Assembly (NCBI RefSeq): GCF_025152525.1
Contig: NZ_JALXXL010000005.1
Span: forward strand, 124,001-188,000
DNA length: 64,000 nucleotides
Direction of reading: 5' to 3'
Source: Corynebacterium sp. p3-SID1056
GTDB lineage: Bacteria > Actinomycetota > Actinomycetes > Mycobacteriales > Mycobacteriaceae
Position numbers and translations under genes: made by a program. The notes beneath the pieces are model-generated. The model saw nothing but the letters and a program-made list of their open reading frames with translations, searched no databases and was not told the DNA's origin. Of this stretch, positions 41,219 to 51,407 are shown one piece after another. The first letter of the stretch is position 1. Each line of letters starts with the position of its first letter.

Positions 41219-41770
41219 GTGAGTACCAACGACACAACACCGAAGTCCGCTGCTGGCGAGGTGCCGTCTACCGACGCACCCGACCCGGCAACTGTCGCTG
41301 AGGTCAACGCCGCAGCGCAGGCAGACCCCAACAACGAGGCAAAGCCGGTTACACCCGAGGCCGTCGCCGAAATCTTTAGCGCTGAGGGCCTCGAGCACCG
41401 CGTCGAAGATGGCACAGTCCGATCCGGTTTTATCAACGCGGCGATTGTGGTTGCCTTCGATGATGACCACCTCATCTTTGAATCGCTGTGGCGCGGCGAG
41501 ATCCCCAAAGAGATGGCCTCCCACATATTGCTCGCCACCAACGAGCACAACCAGACCCACTTCGCGCCCACGCTGCGCTTCTTTGAGCAGGGCGAGCAAA
41601 ACCTGGCAATTAGCGCGATCCGCACGCTCGATATCACGCACGGAGCGTCCTACAACCAGCTCGGCGCGTTCATCATGAGCTCGATCGACACCACCCTGCA
41701 AGCCTTCGACTTTTTGGCAACCTCATTCCCCACCCTCGTCACCTGGGAGGACCCGCACGATGAGCACTAA
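41219..41770 (+). CDS. YbjN-domain protein, first of a tandem pair
   Basis: A 183-residue protein with a disordered acidic/Ala/Pro N-terminal tail (about 1-45) followed by a YbjN-like domain resembling type III secretion chaperones (FINAAIVVAFDDDHLIFESLW, then LRFFEQG and a helical end). Function unknown; the fold usually mediates protein-protein contact. Start GTG 41219 was chosen on the -10 spacing; GTG 41213 adds two residues. It overlaps the second YbjN-like gene by 11 nt and is divergent from pyrR. Confidence 0.8.
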   Translation: MSTNDTTPKSAAGEVPSTDAPDPATVAEVNAAAQADPNNEAKPVTPEAVAEIFSAEGLEHRVEDGTVRSGFINAAIVVAFDDDHLIFESLWRGEIPKEMASHILLATNEHNQTHFAPTLRFFEQGEQNLAISAIRTLDITHGASYNQLGAFIMSSIDTTLQAFDFLATSFPTLVTWEDPHDEH

Positions 41771-42218
41771 CACCACGCAATTGGTCACCATCGACCGCGT
41801 CGCGAAGGCCCTGGAAGGCCTGGACATCACGGTGCAGACGGACGCTTCAGGTCGTGCCGCCCACGCCAACATCAACGGCTACAACGTGCTCTTCGTCCTG
41901 CTTGACTCCGTGCTCATCGCCCGCGCGGACGCCGCGACCGAGACCCCCTCAGATACCCCTGACCCCACCGTGTATCTGGCGGCGAATCAGGTCAACTCTT
42001 CGTTCTTAGATGCCCGCGCACTGGTCGTGAACAAGGCAAAGACCTTGGTCATTCGCACCGAGGCGGAAAACCAGGTCGCCGCCGGTATGACCGACGAGCA
42101 GCTGTCCAGCGCACTCAAGCGCAGCCTCGACGGACTCATGCGCGGCCAGGACGCGATGCACGCGCTGATCGAAGAGATCACAAGCGCCCGCGAATCCGCC
42201 GAGGAGCAGGACAACTAG
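41760..42218 (+). CDS. YbjN-domain protein, second of a tandem pair
   Basis: A 152-residue protein similar in layout to its upstream neighbour but without the N-terminal tail: a YbjN-like core (ANINGYNVLFVLLDSVLIARAD) and a long C-terminal helix of charged residues ending SAEEQDN. Its ATG lies inside the end of the first gene, so the two are probably coexpressed and may form a heterodimer. Function unknown. It converges on ppk2 with only 4 nt between stop codons. Confidence 0.8.
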   Translation: MSTNTTQLVTIDRVAKALEGLDITVQTDASGRAAHANINGYNVLFVLLDSVLIARADAATETPSDTPDPTVYLAANQVNSSFLDARALVVNKAKTLVIRTEAENQVAAGMTDEQLSSALKRSLDGLMRGQDAMHALIEEITSARESAEEQDN

Positions 42219-42222
42219 CGTC

Positions 42223-43065
42223 CTAGGAATTTTCCAGCCGGGCCAGCTCCGTCTCCTTGTCGAAGTCTCCTGCAGGCCACTGCGGGTCCAGCTGTTGCAG
42301 CGCGTCGACAAGCAGGGTCTTGACCACGGTCCGGCAGTACTTCTTGTTGTCAGAGGGGATGCAGTACCAGGGGGCAACGTCGGTCGACGTTCGAGTCAAC
42401 GCGATCTGATATGCCGCCATGAACTGCGTCCACAGCTTGCGGTCATCGATGTCACCCGGGTTGTACTTCCAGTGCTTCTCCGGGTTTTCGATGCGCTCGC
42501 GGAGGTTTTCCGCCTGGAACTCGCGCGAGATGTGCGGCATCACCTTGATTATCTTGGTGCCGTTTGCCGCAGCTTCCTTTTCGAACTCCACGATGGCATC
42601 GTAGCGGCGCTCGATCTCCTCTGGCGCAGCCATCTGCTTAACCCGCTGCACCAGCACGTCCTCGTAGTGGGAGCGGTCGAAGACACTGATTTGCCCCGGT
42701 TCCGGCAAGTGCGGAGCAATCCGCCACAAGAAATCGTGCTCGGCCTCTTCCTTCGTCGGCCGGCCAAATGCTTTGATATGCACGCCCTGCAGATCCATGG
42801 TCCCGCCGATCACGTGGCGGATGATCCCGCCTTTGCCCGCAGTATCCATGCCCTGGAGCACCAGGAGCACAGAGCCGGTATGCGGGGTGCCTGCCCGGCC
42901 GTTGGCATAGAGCTTCTTCTGCAGCTCGCCGAGGTCGTCGTCAAACTGCTCAAAGGCATCCTCGACGTCCTTGACCCCCGGGGTGGCCGCTGGATCGACG
43001 TCGTCGATTTGGAAGTCGGGGCCTACCCTGAATGCCTGCGCTTCCTCAATAGAAATCTTCGCCAT
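42223..43065 (-). CDS. ppk2: Polyphosphate kinase 2 family protein
   Basis: PPK2-family polyphosphate:nucleotide phosphotransferase, using polyphosphate to phosphorylate nucleotides. The 280-residue single-domain protein has the Walker A motif QGMDTAGKGG (about 71-80), Walker B SVFDRSHYEDVL and the conserved WKYNPGDIDDRK. By its sequence it resembles the polyphosphate:AMP/ADP subgroup more than ADP-forming PPK2A, but this is a judgement. ATG 43065 follows GGAGGAGGAAG; the open frame upstream runs into nusB antisense. A terminator separates it from nusB, and no promoter is obvious. Confidence 0.92.
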   Translation of the reverse strand: MAKISIEEAQAFRVGPDFQIDDVDPAATPGVKDVEDAFEQFDDDLGELQKKLYANGRAGTPHTGSVLLVLQGMDTAGKGGIIRHVIGGTMDLQGVHIKAFGRPTKEEAEHDFLWRIAPHLPEPGQISVFDRSHYEDVLVQRVKQMAAPEEIERRYDAIVEFEKEAAANGTKIIKVMPHISREFQAENLRERIENPEKHWKYNPGDIDDRKLWTQFMAAYQIALTRTSTDVAPWYCIPSDNKKYCRTVVKTLLVDALQQLDPQWPAGDFDKETELARLENS

Positions 43066-43097
43066 GTTTCTTCCTCCTCCTTCGCGGGTGGATATGC

Positions 43098-43127
43098 AAA
43101 AAGTGCCCGCGAGGTTTTCGGGCACTT
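43098..43127 (-). terminator. Rho-independent terminator after nusB
   Basis: On the minus strand, AAGTGCCCG pairs with CGGGCACTT (43101-43109 and 43119-43127) around a 9-nt loop, followed by a run of five T. The clearest intrinsic terminator in the window; it ends the aro-efp-nusB unit. Confidence 0.85.
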
Positions 43128-43135
43128 GAGGACGT

Positions 43136-43693
43136 CTACTCGACCGGTTGTTGCTCGTCCGCGGGCTGCGGGGGCTCCGATGCTGCGGGGACTGCTGCCT
43201 CCGACACGGTCTCGGTAACAAGCCTCTGCGCGTCGTCGGCAGCAAAGGGTGCATCCGGGCGGCCGCGCTGCGCAATGCCGTCGAGCACGACATTGACGTA
43301 GGGCGCGGCCTGCGCTGCTGAGTACTCGGCCGCCATCTCGACGCCTTCCTTAATGGAGACCGGCGCATCGACGTCGTCATTGAACATGATTTCCCACGCG
43401 CACACGCGCAAGATCTGACGGTCGACGGCGGGCAGACGGGACAGTTCCCAGTCCTCCACCAAAAAGCGCTCAATCGCGTCGTCGAGATCGTCGAGCTGCT
43501 CGGCGGCACCCGCCACGATCTGCTGCGTGTAATCCGCGACCGGGGCGACCGAATTCTGCGGGTTCTTTGCCAACTCGACGCGATCCTCGACGATACTGAC
43601 CGGGTCAATGTCGCGCGTTTCCGCCTCAAAGAGGATGTCTACTGCACGACGCCGCGCGCGGTAGCGAGCTCCGTGTCGCTTAAAGTCCGCCAT
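43136..43693 (-). CDS. nusB: Transcription antitermination factor NusB
   Basis: RNA-binding factor in rRNA antitermination. The 185-residue protein has the NusB helical domain (about 5-140: [35 protein letters not shown]) and a Pro/Ala/Glu-rich tail of about 40 residues that is longer than usual. Its ATG shares one base with the efp stop (TAATG), so translation is coupled. Confidence 0.96.
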   Translation of the reverse strand: MADFKRHGARYRARRRAVDILFEAETRDIDPVSIVEDRVELAKNPQNSVAPVADYTQQIVAGAAEQLDDLDDAIERFLVEDWELSRLPAVDRQILRVCAWEIMFNDDVDAPVSIKEGVEMAAEYSAAQAAPYVNVVLDGIAQRGRPDAPFAADDAQRLVTETVSEAAVPAASEPPQPADEQQPVE

Positions 43694-44256
43694 TAGTTGC
43701 TCACGCGGGAGAGGTACTCACCCGTGCGGGTGTCTACCTTGACCACATTGCCGGTCTCCAGGAACAGCGGCACCTGGATCTCCGCTCCGGTTTCCAGCGT
43801 CGCCGGCTTGGTGCCACCGGAGGAACGGTCGCCCTGCAGACCCGGCTCCGTGTGCTCAACCTTCAGGTCGACCGAAATCGGCAGCTCGGCAAACAGGGCC
43901 TCGCCTTCGTGGAAGGAGACCTGCACACGCATGTTTTCCAGCAGGAAGCGGGCTGCGTCACCGAACTTGTCGGCCGGCAGCTCGAACTGCTCGAAAGTCT
44001 TATCATCCATCACAACGTAGGCGGTGCCGTCGTTGTACAGGTAGGTCATATCGCGGCGGTCAACGTTCGCGGTCTCAACCTTCACGCCGGCGTTCCACGT
44101 CTTGTCCACGGTCTTGCCGGTGACGACATCCTTGAGCTTGGTGCGCACAAACGCTGGGCCCTTGCCCGGCTTAACGTGCTGGAACTCAATAATCTGCTGG
44201 AGCTTGCCGTCATTCTTGAGTACAAGTCCGTTCTTAAAATCGGCGGTAGTTGCCAC
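43693..44256 (-). CDS. efp: Elongation factor P
   Basis: Relieves ribosome stalling at proline runs. The 187-residue three-domain protein has the loop [16 protein letters not shown] with the tip lysine flanked by PG/GP, typical of actinobacteria, and the C-terminal EF-P signature region ending RTGEYLSRV. The GTG start follows AAAGG. It lies 59 bp after pepQ. Confidence 0.97.
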   Translation of the reverse strand: MATTADFKNGLVLKNDGKLQQIIEFQHVKPGKGPAFVRTKLKDVVTGKTVDKTWNAGVKVETANVDRRDMTYLYNDGTAYVVMDDKTFEQFELPADKFGDAARFLLENMRVQVSFHEGEALFAELPISVDLKVEHTEPGLQGDRSSGGTKPATLETGAEIQVPLFLETGNVVKVDTRTGEYLSRVSN

Positions 44257-44315
44257 GTGAAACCTTTCCTCTGATCCTCTGATATGTCAGTAGAGAGTGT
44301 GCAAACACAATAATG

Positions 44316-45407
44316 CTACAGCACGGTCAATTCCTTAGGGTACTGAGTAATCACCTTCGGTACTCCAGAAGTGATAATCAAGGTGTCCTCAATGCGCACC
44401 CCGCCTTTGCCCGGGACGTAGATCCCCGGCTCAATGGTCAGCGTCATCGATTCGCGCAGCTCGCCCTTACCCGACGTCGAGGCGTAAGGCGCCTCATGTA
44501 CGTCAAGGCCCACCCCGTGACCTGTCGAGTGGACGAAGTACTCGCCAAATCCGGCCTCTTCAATGACCCGGCGGCAGGCCGCATCCACGTCAACGAGTTT
44601 TGCACCGGCCACGGCAGCACGCACGCCGGCCTTCTGGGAAGCCAAGGTGACCTCGTAGATCTCACGGAGGAAGTCGTTTGGCTGGCCGATCGCAAAGGTC
44701 CGTGTCATATCGGAGTTGAACCCGAGGCGGTGCATGCCAAAATCGATGGTGACCAGCTCGCCTTCCTGCACGACCCGCTCGCCGGCACCGTGGTGCGGCT
44801 TCGCCGAATTCGGGCCAGAAGCGACAATGGTGTCAAAGCTGGGGCGCTCCGCGCCAAGTTTGCGCATTCGGTACTCCAGATCGGCCGCGATGTCGCGCTC
44901 TGTGCGTCCGGCTGCCAGTTCCCCTGCGCTCACAAGCTGCTCGAGCGCCTCGGTGGCAAGCGCTGCCGCTTCCTCGAGGCGGTGCAGCTCAAGGTTGTCT
45001 TTGGTCAGACGGATCTCCTCCACCGCCCCAGAGACAGGCACTAACGTGACATCTGCCGGGCACGCTGCCTGGAGCTGTTCCAACTGGCTCACGCTGAGGT
45101 AGTCCGCCTCAAAACCGACGCGGTGTCCCTCAACCACCTGGCCCAAGAGTTCCTCGGCGACTTTGCGGGTGATCGTCGCGGGCACATCCGGAACCTCTTC
45201 CGCGATCTGGGTGGTGTAGCGCCCATCGGTGGCGATCTTTGCCGTACGATCCTTCGAAATCAACAACGCACCGTTTGAACCGCTAAAGCCCGAGAGGTAT
45301 CGCACATGCGTGAGATGCGTGATCAACACATCATCAATGCGTTTTGCGGCTAAGGCAGAGGCAAGTTTGCGCCGCCGAGTTTCAAAACGAGTATCTGCCA
45401 GTGACAT
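44316..45407 (-). CDS. pepQ: Xaa-Pro aminopeptidase / M24 metallopeptidase
   Basis: Two-metal peptidase cleaving X-Pro bonds, conserved next to efp. The 363-residue protein has an N-terminal creatinase-like domain (about 1-130) and a pita-bread catalytic domain with metal ligands in VTIDFG, NSDMTRTFAIG, HSTGHGVGLDVHE, TIEPGIY and GVRIED. ATG 45407 follows GGAGGAAG at good spacing; an upstream ATG four codons earlier is less likely. Either prolidase or aminopeptidase P activity is possible. Confidence 0.92.
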   Translation of the reverse strand: MSLADTRFETRRRKLASALAAKRIDDVLITHLTHVRYLSGFSGSNGALLISKDRTAKIATDGRYTTQIAEEVPDVPATITRKVAEELLGQVVEGHRVGFEADYLSVSQLEQLQAACPADVTLVPVSGAVEEIRLTKDNLELHRLEEAAALATEALEQLVSAGELAAGRTERDIAADLEYRMRKLGAERPSFDTIVASGPNSAKPHHGAGERVVQEGELVTIDFGMHRLGFNSDMTRTFAIGQPNDFLREIYEVTLASQKAGVRAAVAGAKLVDVDAACRRVIEEAGFGEYFVHSTGHGVGLDVHEAPYASTSGKGELRESMTLTIEPGIYVPGKGGVRIEDTLIITSGVPKVITQYPKELTVL

Positions 45408-45431
45408 GTCTTCCTCCAAACGTGTGTGATT

Positions 45432-45878
45432 CTAAGCTTCGGTCGCTCCGGTCTGCGCAAAATGCTCGAGCGCGAGCAGGTAGCCATTCGTGCCCAACCC
45501 GGCTATCACGCCCTTGGCGATAGGCGAAAGGTAGGAGTGGTGCCGGAAAGGCTCGCGAGCGTGCACATTCGAGATGTGCACCTCGATAAAGCCGCATGCG
45601 TCGGTCAGCTCGACCAGCGCGTCGCGCAGTGCCACCGAGGTATGCGTCCAGCCACCCGGGTTGATGATGACGGGCACGCGCGCTTCCGCAGCCTCATGCA
45701 CCCATTCGAGCATCTCGCCCTCGTGATTCGTTTGGCGCAGCTCGACGCCCACCCCAAGCTCGGCCGCGCGCTCCTGGAGTTGACGCTCCACGTCTGCAAG
45801 CGTCGTGTGCCCGTATATCTCCGGTTGGCGCTTGCCTAACCGATTCAGGTTTGGTCCGTTGAGCACGAGAATCTTCAT
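45432..45878 (-). CDS. aroQ: 3-dehydroquinate dehydratase, type II
   Basis: Third shikimate-pathway enzyme. The 148-residue dodecamer-type protein has [19 protein letters not shown] with the active-site Arg/Tyr loop, [16 protein letters not shown] and [23 protein letters not shown] 45878 gives the standard N-terminus. It sits between aroB and pepQ; in C. glutamicum the equivalent gene (aroD) is elsewhere. Confidence 0.97.
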   Translation of the reverse strand: MKILVLNGPNLNRLGKRQPEIYGHTTLADVERQLQERAAELGVGVELRQTNHEGEMLEWVHEAAEARVPVIINPGGWTHTSVALRDALVELTDACGFIEVHISNVHAREPFRHHSYLSPIAKGVIAGLGTNGYLLALEHFAQTGATEA

Positions 45879-45928
45879 CGCTAGGCCTCCTTCATTCTTT
45901 CTAGAAAAAGTCCGCGTACTGCTACGCG

Positions 45929-46981
45929 CTACTGCGCAATCGCCTCGTAGGCCGCACGCATCTCCTCGATCGTGGCGTCCTCCAGGCGAGTGCACGAACC
46001 GAGTTTGTTCAGCACCACAAACCGGATTTGGCCATCGCGGTTCTTCTTGTCGTGCGTCATAGCCTCGTAGAGCTCGTCGAACGCACCCTCCTCGTAGGTG
46101 GTGGGAAGCCCGACTGCGCTGAGGACTTCGTGGTGGAGTGCGAGCAGTGAGTCGTCGATTAGCCCGCGATTGTGCGCGAGATGCGCGGCAAACATCATGC
46201 CCACCCCGACCGCATTGCCGTGGCGCCAGGTGTAGTGCTCGCGGCGCTCGATGGCGTGGCCCAGCGTATGCCCGTAGTTGAGGATCTCGCGCAGGCCCGA
46301 CTCCTTCAAGTCGCGGCTGACCACTGCCGCCTTGACCGCGACCGAGCGTTCCACGAGCTCGGCCCAGTGGGCGTCGGCACCGGCGCGGTAAAGCTCGAGA
46401 ATCTTCGGATCGGCAATGAAACCGGTCTTGACCAGCTCAGCGGAGCCAGACACGATTTCTTCCTGTGGCAACGTGTAGATGCGTTCCAAGTCGATAAACA
46501 CTGCGTCCGGCTCGTGGAACGCACCCACGAGGTTCTTGCCAATCGACGTATTGATACCTGTCTTCCCGCCGACGGCGGCATCGACCATGGCAAGCAGCGT
46601 CGTCGGCACCTGGATCACCTTGATCCCGCGCATCCAGGTGGCGGCAATGAACCCGGCGATGTCAGTCGCCGCGCCGCCGCCGAGACCAATGATCACATCC
46701 TGGCGCGAAAAGCTATGCTCGCCCAGCAGATCCCACAGGCTGCTGGCCGTCTCGAGCGACTTGCCGGCCTCTGCGTCGGGGATGGGGGCAAGCACCGCAG
46801 TCAGCCCCTCGGCCTCGATGTCCTGAGCGATCGAGCGCGCAACGGCCTGTAGCGGTCCCTGGTGCACGATCGCCGCCTTACGTGCGCCAATTGTCTTTAC
46901 CCTTGCCGCGACTTCACGAATGGTGTCGTACCCGATGTGAATGTCGTACGGGTCTGCTCCCGTCACTTGCACTGTGGCCAT
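45929..46981 (-). CDS. aroB: 3-dehydroquinate synthase
   Basis: Cyclises DAHP to 3-dehydroquinate using NAD and a divalent metal. The 350-residue protein has [38 protein letters not shown] and the metal-binding [15 protein letters not shown] 46981 lies 44 bp after aroK; part of aroC-aroK-aroB-aroQ. Confidence 0.97.
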   Translation of the reverse strand: MATVQVTGADPYDIHIGYDTIREVAARVKTIGARKAAIVHQGPLQAVARSIAQDIEAEGLTAVLAPIPDAEAGKSLETASSLWDLLGEHSFSRQDVIIGLGGGAATDIAGFIAATWMRGIKVIQVPTTLLAMVDAAVGGKTGINTSIGKNLVGAFHEPDAVFIDLERIYTLPQEEIVSGSAELVKTGFIADPKILELYRAGADAHWAELVERSVAVKAAVVSRDLKESGLREILNYGHTLGHAIERREHYTWRHGNAVGVGMMFAAHLAHNRGLIDDSLLALHHEVLSAVGLPTTYEEGAFDELYEAMTHDKKNRDGQIRFVVLNKLGSCTRLEDATIEEMRAAYEAIAQ

Positions 46982-47025
46982 GGTTGCTCCTTGGGTAGGT
47001 GAAACTCGCGGGGATGGTACGGAAA

Positions 47026-47643
47026 CTATTCCTCGGTGGACTCAATGATGCTGAGCACCTCAGCCACCACGCGCTGCGGCGGCCGGGAATCAGTCCGCAC
47101 CCGATAATTGGCGACCTCGCGGTAGTAAGGCTCGCGCGTGGCTAGCAGATCGCGATAGTGCTGCGCCGGGTCATCGGCCTGTAGGACGGGGCGCGTTGTC
47201 GAGCCGGCCGTACGGCGGATGCCTTCCTCCGCAGTCACGTCGATCCACACCACGGTGTGGCGCTGCAAAAGTTGACGCGTCGACGCAGTGAGCACCGCCC
47301 CACCGCCAAGGCTGACCACCCCGCCTGTTGCGAGCGCTTGGGCGACGCACGCCGCTTCCACCTCGCGGAAGCGCTCCTCGCCAAGCTCGCTGAAGATCTC
47401 GCCGCAGGTCTTGCCTTGCGCCTGCTCGATGAGCAGGTCACTGTCCACAATCGGCAGATTTAACGCGCTGGCAATACGCCTGCCGATGGTCGATTTACCC
47501 GCCCCCGGAGGCCCAACCAACACGACCCGCGGTGCGGATGCGACAACTGCGGCGTTCGTGTCCGCCTCGCTGGCGTCGAAAGGCGCTGCGAGGGCGTCTG
47601 GCTGTGTGGATTGTGGCTGTGTGGATTGTGTCTGTGCCGTCAT
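47026..47643 (-). CDS. aroK: Shikimate kinase
   Basis: Phosphorylates shikimate with ATP. The 205-residue protein is longer than the usual ~170: an N-terminal tail of about 37 residues rich in Thr, Gln, Ser and Ala, with the repeated unit STQPQ, precedes the kinase. The domain has the P-loop GPPGAGKST (about 44-52), the substrate residues in DSDLLIE and GGGAVL. The DNA coding the tail is a 15-bp tandem duplication. ATG 47643 was kept because it is 2 nt after aroC and no SD-supported later start is obvious. Confidence 0.95.
   Translation of the reverse strand: MTAQTQSTQPQSTQPDALAAPFDASEADTNAAVVASAPRVVLVGPPGAGKSTIGRRIASALNLPIVDSDLLIEQAQGKTCGEIFSELGEERFREVEAACVAQALATGGVVSLGGGAVLTASTRQLLQRHTVVWIDVTAEEGIRRTAGSTTRPVLQADDPAQHYRDLLATREPYYREVANYRVRTDSRPPQRVVAEVLSIIESTEE
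47600..47629. repeat. 15-bp perfect tandem duplication inside aroK
   Basis: GGCTGTGTGGATTGT occurs twice in succession; because 15 is a multiple of three it adds five residues without shifting the aroK frame. Confidence 0.85.
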
Positions 47644-47645
47644 CG

Positions 47646-48884
47646 CTACTGCCTTTCTTCCGTGTCTTCCGTGCCGTCTGCGTCAAACGCCAAGCGTTGA
47701 GCAATTGCTTCCTTGTACGCCGCGATGTTGCGCTTGGTTTCTTCCAGACTATCGCCGCCAAACTTCTCGAGTACAGCGCGCGCGAGCACGAGCGCCACCA
47801 TGGCCTCGGCCACCACGCCGCCGGCCGGTACCGCGCATACGTCGGACCGCTGGTGGATACCTGTCGCTGCCTCCCCGCTTCGCATGTCGACGGTCTGCAG
47901 TGCCCGCGGGACGGTGGAAATGGGCTTCAACGCTGCGCGTAGACGCAGCTGCTCACCGTTGGTCATGCCGCCTTCCAGGCCGGCGGCACGGTTCGTCAAG
48001 CGATGCACCCCGGTCTCGTCGCGCACCATTTCGTCGTGCGCGGCAGAACCGCGCCTCCGGGCCTCAGCGAAACCGTCACCGACTTCTACGCCCTTCACCG
48101 ACTGGATCCCCATTAGCGCGCCTGCAAGTTGCGCATCGAGGCGGTGCTCGCCGGAAATGTGCGAGCCAAGCCCGATCGGTAGCCCATCGACGATGACCTC
48201 GACCACGCCGCCGAGCGTGTCACCCGACTTTTTTGCATCCTCGATACACGAGATCATGGAGGCCTCCGCCGTCGAATCAAACGCGCGTACCGGCGAGGCA
48301 TCGATCGCCTCGATATCCGCAAAAGTGGGACGTTGACCATCCGCCGGAGCAGACTCCCCGATGGAGACCACGTGAGAGAAGACCTCCACGCCCAGTGTCT
48401 CGCGCAAGAACGCACGAGCCACCGCCGCCGCTGCGACGCGCGCAGCTGTCTCGCGGGCAGAAGAGCGTTCGAGCACCGGGCGCGCCGAGTCGAAACCGTA
48501 CTTGAGCATGCCGGCAAAGTCCGCGTGCCCCGGGCGCGGACGAGTCAACTTCGCCCCGCGCCCGGAAGACATCGCCTTCGCCACCTCGGGGTCGTCCATA
48601 TCCAGCGGGTGCGGCGACATGATCGTGGTCCACTTCGGCCACTCGGAGTTGCCAATCTGGATGGCAATCGGGCTTCCCAGCGTCCGGCCGTGCAGGATGC
48701 CAGTGAGCAGCGTGAGCGCATCTGCCTCAAACTTCATGCGCGCGCCGCGGCCATAGCCAAGCCGGCGCCGCGCGAGGTGGTGCGCAACCTCCTCTTCGGT
48801 GATTGGCACGCCAGCGGGCATATTTTCAATCAGAGCGATGAGCGCCTGTCCATGGGATTCCCCAGCGGTTGTCCAACGAAGCAT
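47646..48884 (-). CDS. aroC: Chorismate synthase
   Basis: Makes chorismate from EPSP using reduced FMN. The 412-residue protein starts [14 protein letters not shown] and has [45 protein letters not shown] and [14 protein letters not shown]. It ends 2 nt before aroK and follows the prepilin peptidase gene after 12 bp. Confidence 0.98.
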   Translation of the reverse strand: MLRWTTAGESHGQALIALIENMPAGVPITEEEVAHHLARRRLGYGRGARMKFEADALTLLTGILHGRTLGSPIAIQIGNSEWPKWTTIMSPHPLDMDDPEVAKAMSSGRGAKLTRPRPGHADFAGMLKYGFDSARPVLERSSARETAARVAAAAVARAFLRETLGVEVFSHVVSIGESAPADGQRPTFADIEAIDASPVRAFDSTAEASMISCIEDAKKSGDTLGGVVEVIVDGLPIGLGSHISGEHRLDAQLAGALMGIQSVKGVEVGDGFAEARRRGSAAHDEMVRDETGVHRLTNRAAGLEGGMTNGEQLRLRAALKPISTVPRALQTVDMRSGEAATGIHQRSDVCAVPAGGVVAEAMVALVLARAVLEKFGGDSLEETKRNIAAYKEAIAQRLAFDADGTEDTEERQ

Positions 48885-48896
48885 GCACGCATTGTC

Positions 48897-49331
48897 TCAC
48901 ACACTGGCGCAAACTGAGCCGTTTAGCCCAACAAACGTTCCCACGATCCAGGCCGCGCATAACATTTGCGGCCCGTGCGCAAGTCTGGGCACCCCGAGTG
49001 CCAACCCGAGCACCACGGTCGCGGCGCCTGATACTGCTACCGCCGCCAACACCGCCCCGGGCCCACCCAGCGCCGTGAGCACCACGCCAAGCGTGACCGC
49101 GAGCTTGACGTCGCCGCCCCCGATTCCCTTGCCAGCGACAGAATACAACCCTGCCCACAGCAGGCCCCACGCCAATACGGGTGCGAGCGCACATGCAACG
49201 AGACACGCCAGCGCAGGCGGCACAGTCAGCGCGTTTGGCAGTCTGCGCCGGCGGAGGTCGCTGCACGCAAGTGCCACGCTCCACGCGCAGAAGACTCCGA
49301 GCGCGAGAAAAACCAGTCCCCCATTCCCCAT
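48897..49331 (-). CDS. A24 prepilin peptidase
   Basis: Small membrane aspartyl peptidase of the type IV prepilin peptidase family. The 144-residue protein consists of about four hydrophobic segments and keeps both aspartates: one in ACSDLRRRRLPNAL and one in the GGGDVK motif, GKGIGGGDVKLAVTLG. It lacks the N-terminal methylase domain of PilD. ATG 49331 was chosen; the longer upstream frame lies inside aroE. No pilin genes are in the window, so its substrate is unknown. It lies between aroE and aroC, as in C. glutamicum. Confidence 0.88.
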   Translation of the reverse strand: MGNGGLVFLALGVFCAWSVALACSDLRRRRLPNALTVPPALACLVACALAPVLAWGLLWAGLYSVAGKGIGGGDVKLAVTLGVVLTALGGPGAVLAAVAVSGAATVVLGLALGVPRLAHGPQMLCAAWIVGTFVGLNGSVCASV

Positions 49332-49341
49332 GGGGTGAAGC

Positions 49342-50244
49342 CTAGCTTGTGGCAGGGTCCTTGTCTGGAGTTCTGTCTTGGGCATTGTCTTGGGCGCTGC
49401 CGTCACTTGCAGCTTCCCAGTGTGCAAACAGCGCAGCGCGCATCGCTGTGCGTGGCGCGGCGACGCCTGTGAACTGCTCGAACTGTGCGTAGGATTGCCC
49501 GGCAAGCATGGTCAGCCCGCCAACAGTGGGGTATCCGTTCGCCGCAGCGCGGACCGCCAGCGGGGTCGGCCACGGGTTGTAGATCACGTCGAGCACCGGC
49601 GCGTGCCCCAACTGCACAGCATAGGGCTCTACGGCTGCAGCGGGCACGGTCGAGATGATCACGTCTGCCCACACCGCGAGCTGGAAAAGATCCTCCGAGA
49701 AATCGACAAAGCGCGTCGCTACCCCGTCGACAAGCTCGGCGATCTCTGCGGAGCGGTCCGAGCGGTTGAGCACCACGATCTCGCTCACCCCCTGTTGCTT
49801 CAGCGCCCACAACGCGGGCCGCGCGGTGCCGCCGGCACCAACGACTAATGCGCGCGAGGCCTTGCTGTCCCCGAGCAGCTCCCGCAGCGCGGTGGTGATT
49901 CCTTCGCAATCGGTGTTATCGGCGCGCCAACCGTCGTTGGTGCGCACCAGCGTGTTCGCCGAGCCAATGGTGCGGGCCCGCTCGGTGGCCTCGGTGGCAA
50001 ATTGCAGGGCCGCGAATTTCGCCGGCATAGTGACGGAGAACCCGCGGAACTCCGGTGCTGCCCTGCCAACGATGTCCGGGAGCTGATCCACAGTACACTC
50101 GATTCGCTCGTAGGCCCAGTCTTCAAGCCCAGCAGCCTCGTAGCCTGCGTGGTGCAGGACCGGCGACAGCGAGTGCGCGATTGGCGAGCCCAATACGGCA
50201 GCACGGTGCCGCACGGTGCGTTGCGGCGGCGCGTCGTCAACCAT
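49342..50244 (-). CDS. aroE: Shikimate 5-dehydrogenase
   Basis: NADPH-dependent reduction of dehydroshikimate. The 300-residue protein has the substrate-binding GSPIAHSLSPVLH (about 19-31), the catalytic Lys in TMPAKFAAL and Asp in NTDCEGI, and the cofactor loop GAGGTARPA. ATG 50244 follows AAGGAGG. It follows mltG after 11 bp; the C-terminus ends in a charged tail. Confidence 0.96.
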   Translation of the reverse strand: MVDDAPPQRTVRHRAAVLGSPIAHSLSPVLHHAGYEAAGLEDWAYERIECTVDQLPDIVGRAAPEFRGFSVTMPAKFAALQFATEATERARTIGSANTLVRTNDGWRADNTDCEGITTALRELLGDSKASRALVVGAGGTARPALWALKQQGVSEIVVLNRSDRSAEIAELVDGVATRFVDFSEDLFQLAVWADVIISTVPAAAVEPYAVQLGHAPVLDVIYNPWPTPLAVRAAANGYPTVGGLTMLAGQSYAQFEQFTGVAAPRTAMRAALFAHWEAASDGSAQDNAQDRTPDKDPATS

Positions 50245-50255
50245 TGCTGTCCTCC

Positions 50256-51407
50256 TTAGCGTCGTGAGTCAAGGACGCCGGAGTCAATGGCGCGACGGGT
50301 GTCTTCCTGGTGCTGCTCGAAGGTGTCATTGAACACCGTCGTGCCGTCCTGATCCACGGTGACGAAGAACAGCCAGTTGCCCTCCGCGGGGTGCTCCATC
50401 GCATCGATTGCCTCAACCGACGGCGACGCAATCGGCGTTTGCGGCAGCCCGTCCATTGCGTAGGTGTTCCACGGCGTGACGCGCTCGCGGTCCTCGTCGG
50501 TGGTCGCCACCTCCACATTTGGCAGCCCGTAGTTCACCGTGGAGTCAAACTCCAGGCGCATCGGCTCGTCCAGGCGGTTGAGGATCACGCGGGCGACCTT
50601 GTCGAATTCCCCTGCCGGTGCCTCACGTTCGACCAGCGAGGCTGCAACAACCAGCTCGTAGGGGCTCAGGCCGACCTTCTCCGAGCGTGCCTCGATGTCG
50701 GTGGACTGATACACCTCAGCGGAACGAGTCACCAGGTCCGTGAGAATCTGCTCTGCGGTCGCGCCCGGGTCGATGATGTACTCGCCCGGCACGATCAGGC
50801 CCTCGAGGCGCTTTGCATCGCCCTTGCGCCCATCAACAGCCTCGCGCGCCCACTCGGGCACGCCGAGGGTTGCCGCATCGGTCTCAGCAGCCGCGTGCTG
50901 CAGGCGCTCAACATCCACGCAGTCGTGCGTTGCGGCGCCGCCGCAGGTGACATCCTGAATCATTGTCAAAATGCCGTGGCGCTTCTGTCCCCCAACGACG
51001 TCGATATCCATCAGCGTCGCGCCGCCGTACACCTGCAGAGGGGTGACCTTATTGTTCGGGTCAAGCAGCGCGGAGACGGCGCTCTTCGCGCTCATCTCGC
51101 CCTCCAGCCGGTAAAAACCAGGCTGGATGTTGTCCGAGTCCGGGTCGGCCGCAGCTGCCGACTGGAAGGCCTTATTGGAGGCGACGATCCCGCGCTCCTC
51201 GAGCTCCGGACCCAGCGCGGAGATGTTGGACCCCTCCGGGATCTCGACGACCTCTTCCTCGCCGTTGCCGTTGCCGCGGTAGTCACTTCCAGCACCATTT
51301 TGGTGCGCAACGGCGATCCAGGCAATCAAGCCGATGATAAGCAAGATCGAAGCAACAAGCACTGCGACGCCACGGGTCCGCCGGCGGCCATTCTGTCGGG
51401 GTGTCAC
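50256..51407 (-). CDS. mltG: Endolytic transglycosylase MltG (YceG)
   Basis: Membrane-anchored lytic transglycosylase that cuts new peptidoglycan strands. The 383-residue protein has one N-terminal helix (about 13-34, [20 protein letters not shown]), a LysM-like region, and the YceG catalytic domain with the Glu in [30 protein letters not shown] and [16 protein letters not shown]. The GTG start shares GTGA with the ruvX stop. Cell-envelope role. Confidence 0.95.
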   Translation of the reverse strand: MTPRQNGRRRTRGVAVLVASILLIIGLIAWIAVAHQNGAGSDYRGNGNGEEEVVEIPEGSNISALGPELEERGIVASNKAFQSAAAADPDSDNIQPGFYRLEGEMSAKSAVSALLDPNNKVTPLQVYGGATLMDIDVVGGQKRHGILTMIQDVTCGGAATHDCVDVERLQHAAAETDAATLGVPEWAREAVDGRKGDAKRLEGLIVPGEYIIDPGATAEQILTDLVTRSAEVYQSTDIEARSEKVGLSPYELVVAASLVEREAPAGEFDKVARVILNRLDEPMRLEFDSTVNYGLPNVEVATTDEDRERVTPWNTYAMDGLPQTPIASPSVEAIDAMEHPAEGNWLFFVTVDQDGTTVFNDTFEQHQEDTRRAIDSGVLDSRR

